From Spirochaetaceae bacterium (GTDB lineage Bacteria; Spirochaetota; Spirochaetia; Treponematales; Breznakiellaceae), in assembly GCA_031283025.1 (NCBI GenBank), contig JAITCP010000138.1:1-6411 (forward strand): DNA of 6,411 nucleotides, in the 5' to 3' direction. Within the stretch, counting starts at the first letter, position 1; each line of letters opens with the position of its first letter. A program made the translations under genes and the position numbers. A model generated the notes under the pieces. The model did not search any database, was not told the origin of the DNA, and worked only from the letters and a program-made list of their open reading frames with translations. Of this stretch, positions 5,721-6,411 are shown piece after piece.

Positions 5721-6411
5721 ATGCAGCGCCTTCTGTTTTAATTTCTCCAACCGCTTCCACGGTAACCTCGTTCACAATCTCCGGCACGGAAAGAACCACC
5801 AGTTCGGGAAGTTCCCGTGAAGTGGAAGATTTAACAAGGAAACGGGCCGCTTCTGAACAGAGTATCACGGGAAGCCAGCCCTGCTCCTGAACCGCAGCAG
5901 CAGCCCTGGACAGGGCCTTTATCCAGCCGCTTTGCACAACCGGTTCCAGGGCGGAAATAATCCCCGAAGCGGTTTCTACCTTGCTGTCTATAATTTTCTG
6001 TTCCAGGGCCGGCTCTATGGTAAGCACCCTGAGCACTTTTTCCGTATCCGCATACTGGAGGCAAAGCTGCCGGGCCAGGGCCTGCCGGGCTTTTTCTGTA
6101 AGGAACTGAGTGTCTTTGGTCGCCGGCCCATAGTCCGCCAGGGCTTCCAGTATGGCGGTCATGTTCCGTATGGAAACCTGTTCTTTAAGAAGGTTCTGAA
6201 CTACCTTTTGTATCTGCCCCAGGGCAAGGTACTTGAGCACTTCTTCCACAACAGCCGGATAATCTTTTTTAAGAGCGTCCAGAATTCCCTGCATCTCCTG
6301 CCGGCCCAGAATTTCTGCGGCATGGTGTTTGATAATTTCCGTTAAATGGGTGGCGATGATAGACGGCGGATCCACCACGGTATAGCCCGCCCGTTCCGCT
6401 TCATCCCGCCG
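5719..6411 (-). CDS. flhA: Flagellar biosynthesis protein FlhA, C-terminal part (5' end outside window)
   Basis: FlhA is an inner-membrane component of the flagellar type III export gate; its cytoplasmic C-terminal domain docks export chaperones and substrates. The frame is open to the right edge, so 230 codons of a protein that is usually about 700 residues are present, and no start codon belongs here. The visible part begins with a stretch leading into AGYTVVDPPSIIATHLTEII, which is characteristic of the FHIPEP family cytoplasmic domain, followed by HHAAEILGRQE. The end carries the usual family closing pattern: a basic serine-rich stretch (KSSTSRELPEL), then VVLSVPEI and a short tail ending EGAA. 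The membrane helices lie upstream, outside the window. The stop TAA (5721-5719) lies within the flhF ribosome binding site, so the two genes are closely coupled. An internal GTG at 6378 is not a start, because conserved residues continue in frame before it. The identification is secure. Confidence 0.96.
   Translation of the reverse strand, partial: RRDEAERAGYTVVDPPSIIATHLTEIIKHHAAEILGRQEMQGILDALKKDYPAVVEEVLKYLALGQIQKVVQNLLKEQVSIRNMTAILEALADYGPATKDTQFLTEKARQALARQLCLQYADTEKVLRVLTIEPALEQKIIDSKVETASGIISALEPVVQSGWIKALSRAAAAVQEQGWLPVILCSEAARFLVKSSTSRELPELVVLSVPEIVNEVTVEAVGEIKTEGAA

Noticed and set aside
5824..5850. The DTIG sequence at the G3 position of FlhF as a possible loss of GTPase function (first located by eye near flhA, but the motif itself is at 4840-4851)
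   Set aside because: The other GTPase motifs (P-loop, TKLDE, G5) are intact, and I recall DTVG at this place in other active polar-flagellate FlhF proteins, so it is likely normal family variation.
6376..6378. A GTG codon in flhA as a gene start
   Set aside because: The same frame is open to the window edge and its upstream residues (AGYT before VVDPPS) are typical of the FlhA family, so the true start is outside the window.

Overview
The window looks like part of a spirochaete chromosome, most likely a Treponema-type species of intermediate GC (by eye close to 50%). All genes lie on the minus strand and read from the right edge to the left edge. The order flhA - flhF - flhG - small membrane protein - sigma-28 (fliA/whiG type) - DUF342/FapA protein matches the flagellar regulatory cluster I remember from Treponema. 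The genus is inferred from gene order and protein similarity recalled from memory, not from a database search.

Layout along transcription: (1) 6411-5719, the C-terminal third of FlhA, the export-gate protein, entering from outside the window; (2) 5709-4462, FlhF, an SRP-type GTPase that places flagella; (3) 4460-3567, FlhG, a MinD-type ATPase that limits flagellar number and acts on FlhF; (4) 3570-2845, an uncharacterised protein with two N-terminal membrane helices, a long acidic low-complexity region and a basic, helix-like C-terminal tail; (5) 2841-2023, the flagellar sigma factor; (6) 2004-46, a 652-residue FapA/DUF342 protein with a Jag-N-like N-terminus, a beta-helix-like core and a coiled coil; (7) 65-1, the first 21 codons of an unidentified gene that starts inside the end of fapA.

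The genes are very tightly packed: gaps of 9, 1, 3 and 18 nt and overlaps of 4 and 20 nt. I see no internal promoter, terminator, RNA gene, mobile element, CRISPR array or repeat array, and no stretch without a gene longer than 18 nt. The arrangement indicates one polycistronic, translationally coupled flagellar operon. It joins export (FlhA), placement and number control (FlhF/FlhG), late-gene transcription (sigma-28) and a FapA-type protein that may act in polar assembly.

Most of the window is a known type of flagellar locus. The less ordinary points are the uncharacterised membrane protein between flhG and the sigma gene, the Jag-N-like domain on FapA, and a possible relationship between that domain and the N-terminus of FlhF in the same operon. 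I found nothing that supports a wholly new system.
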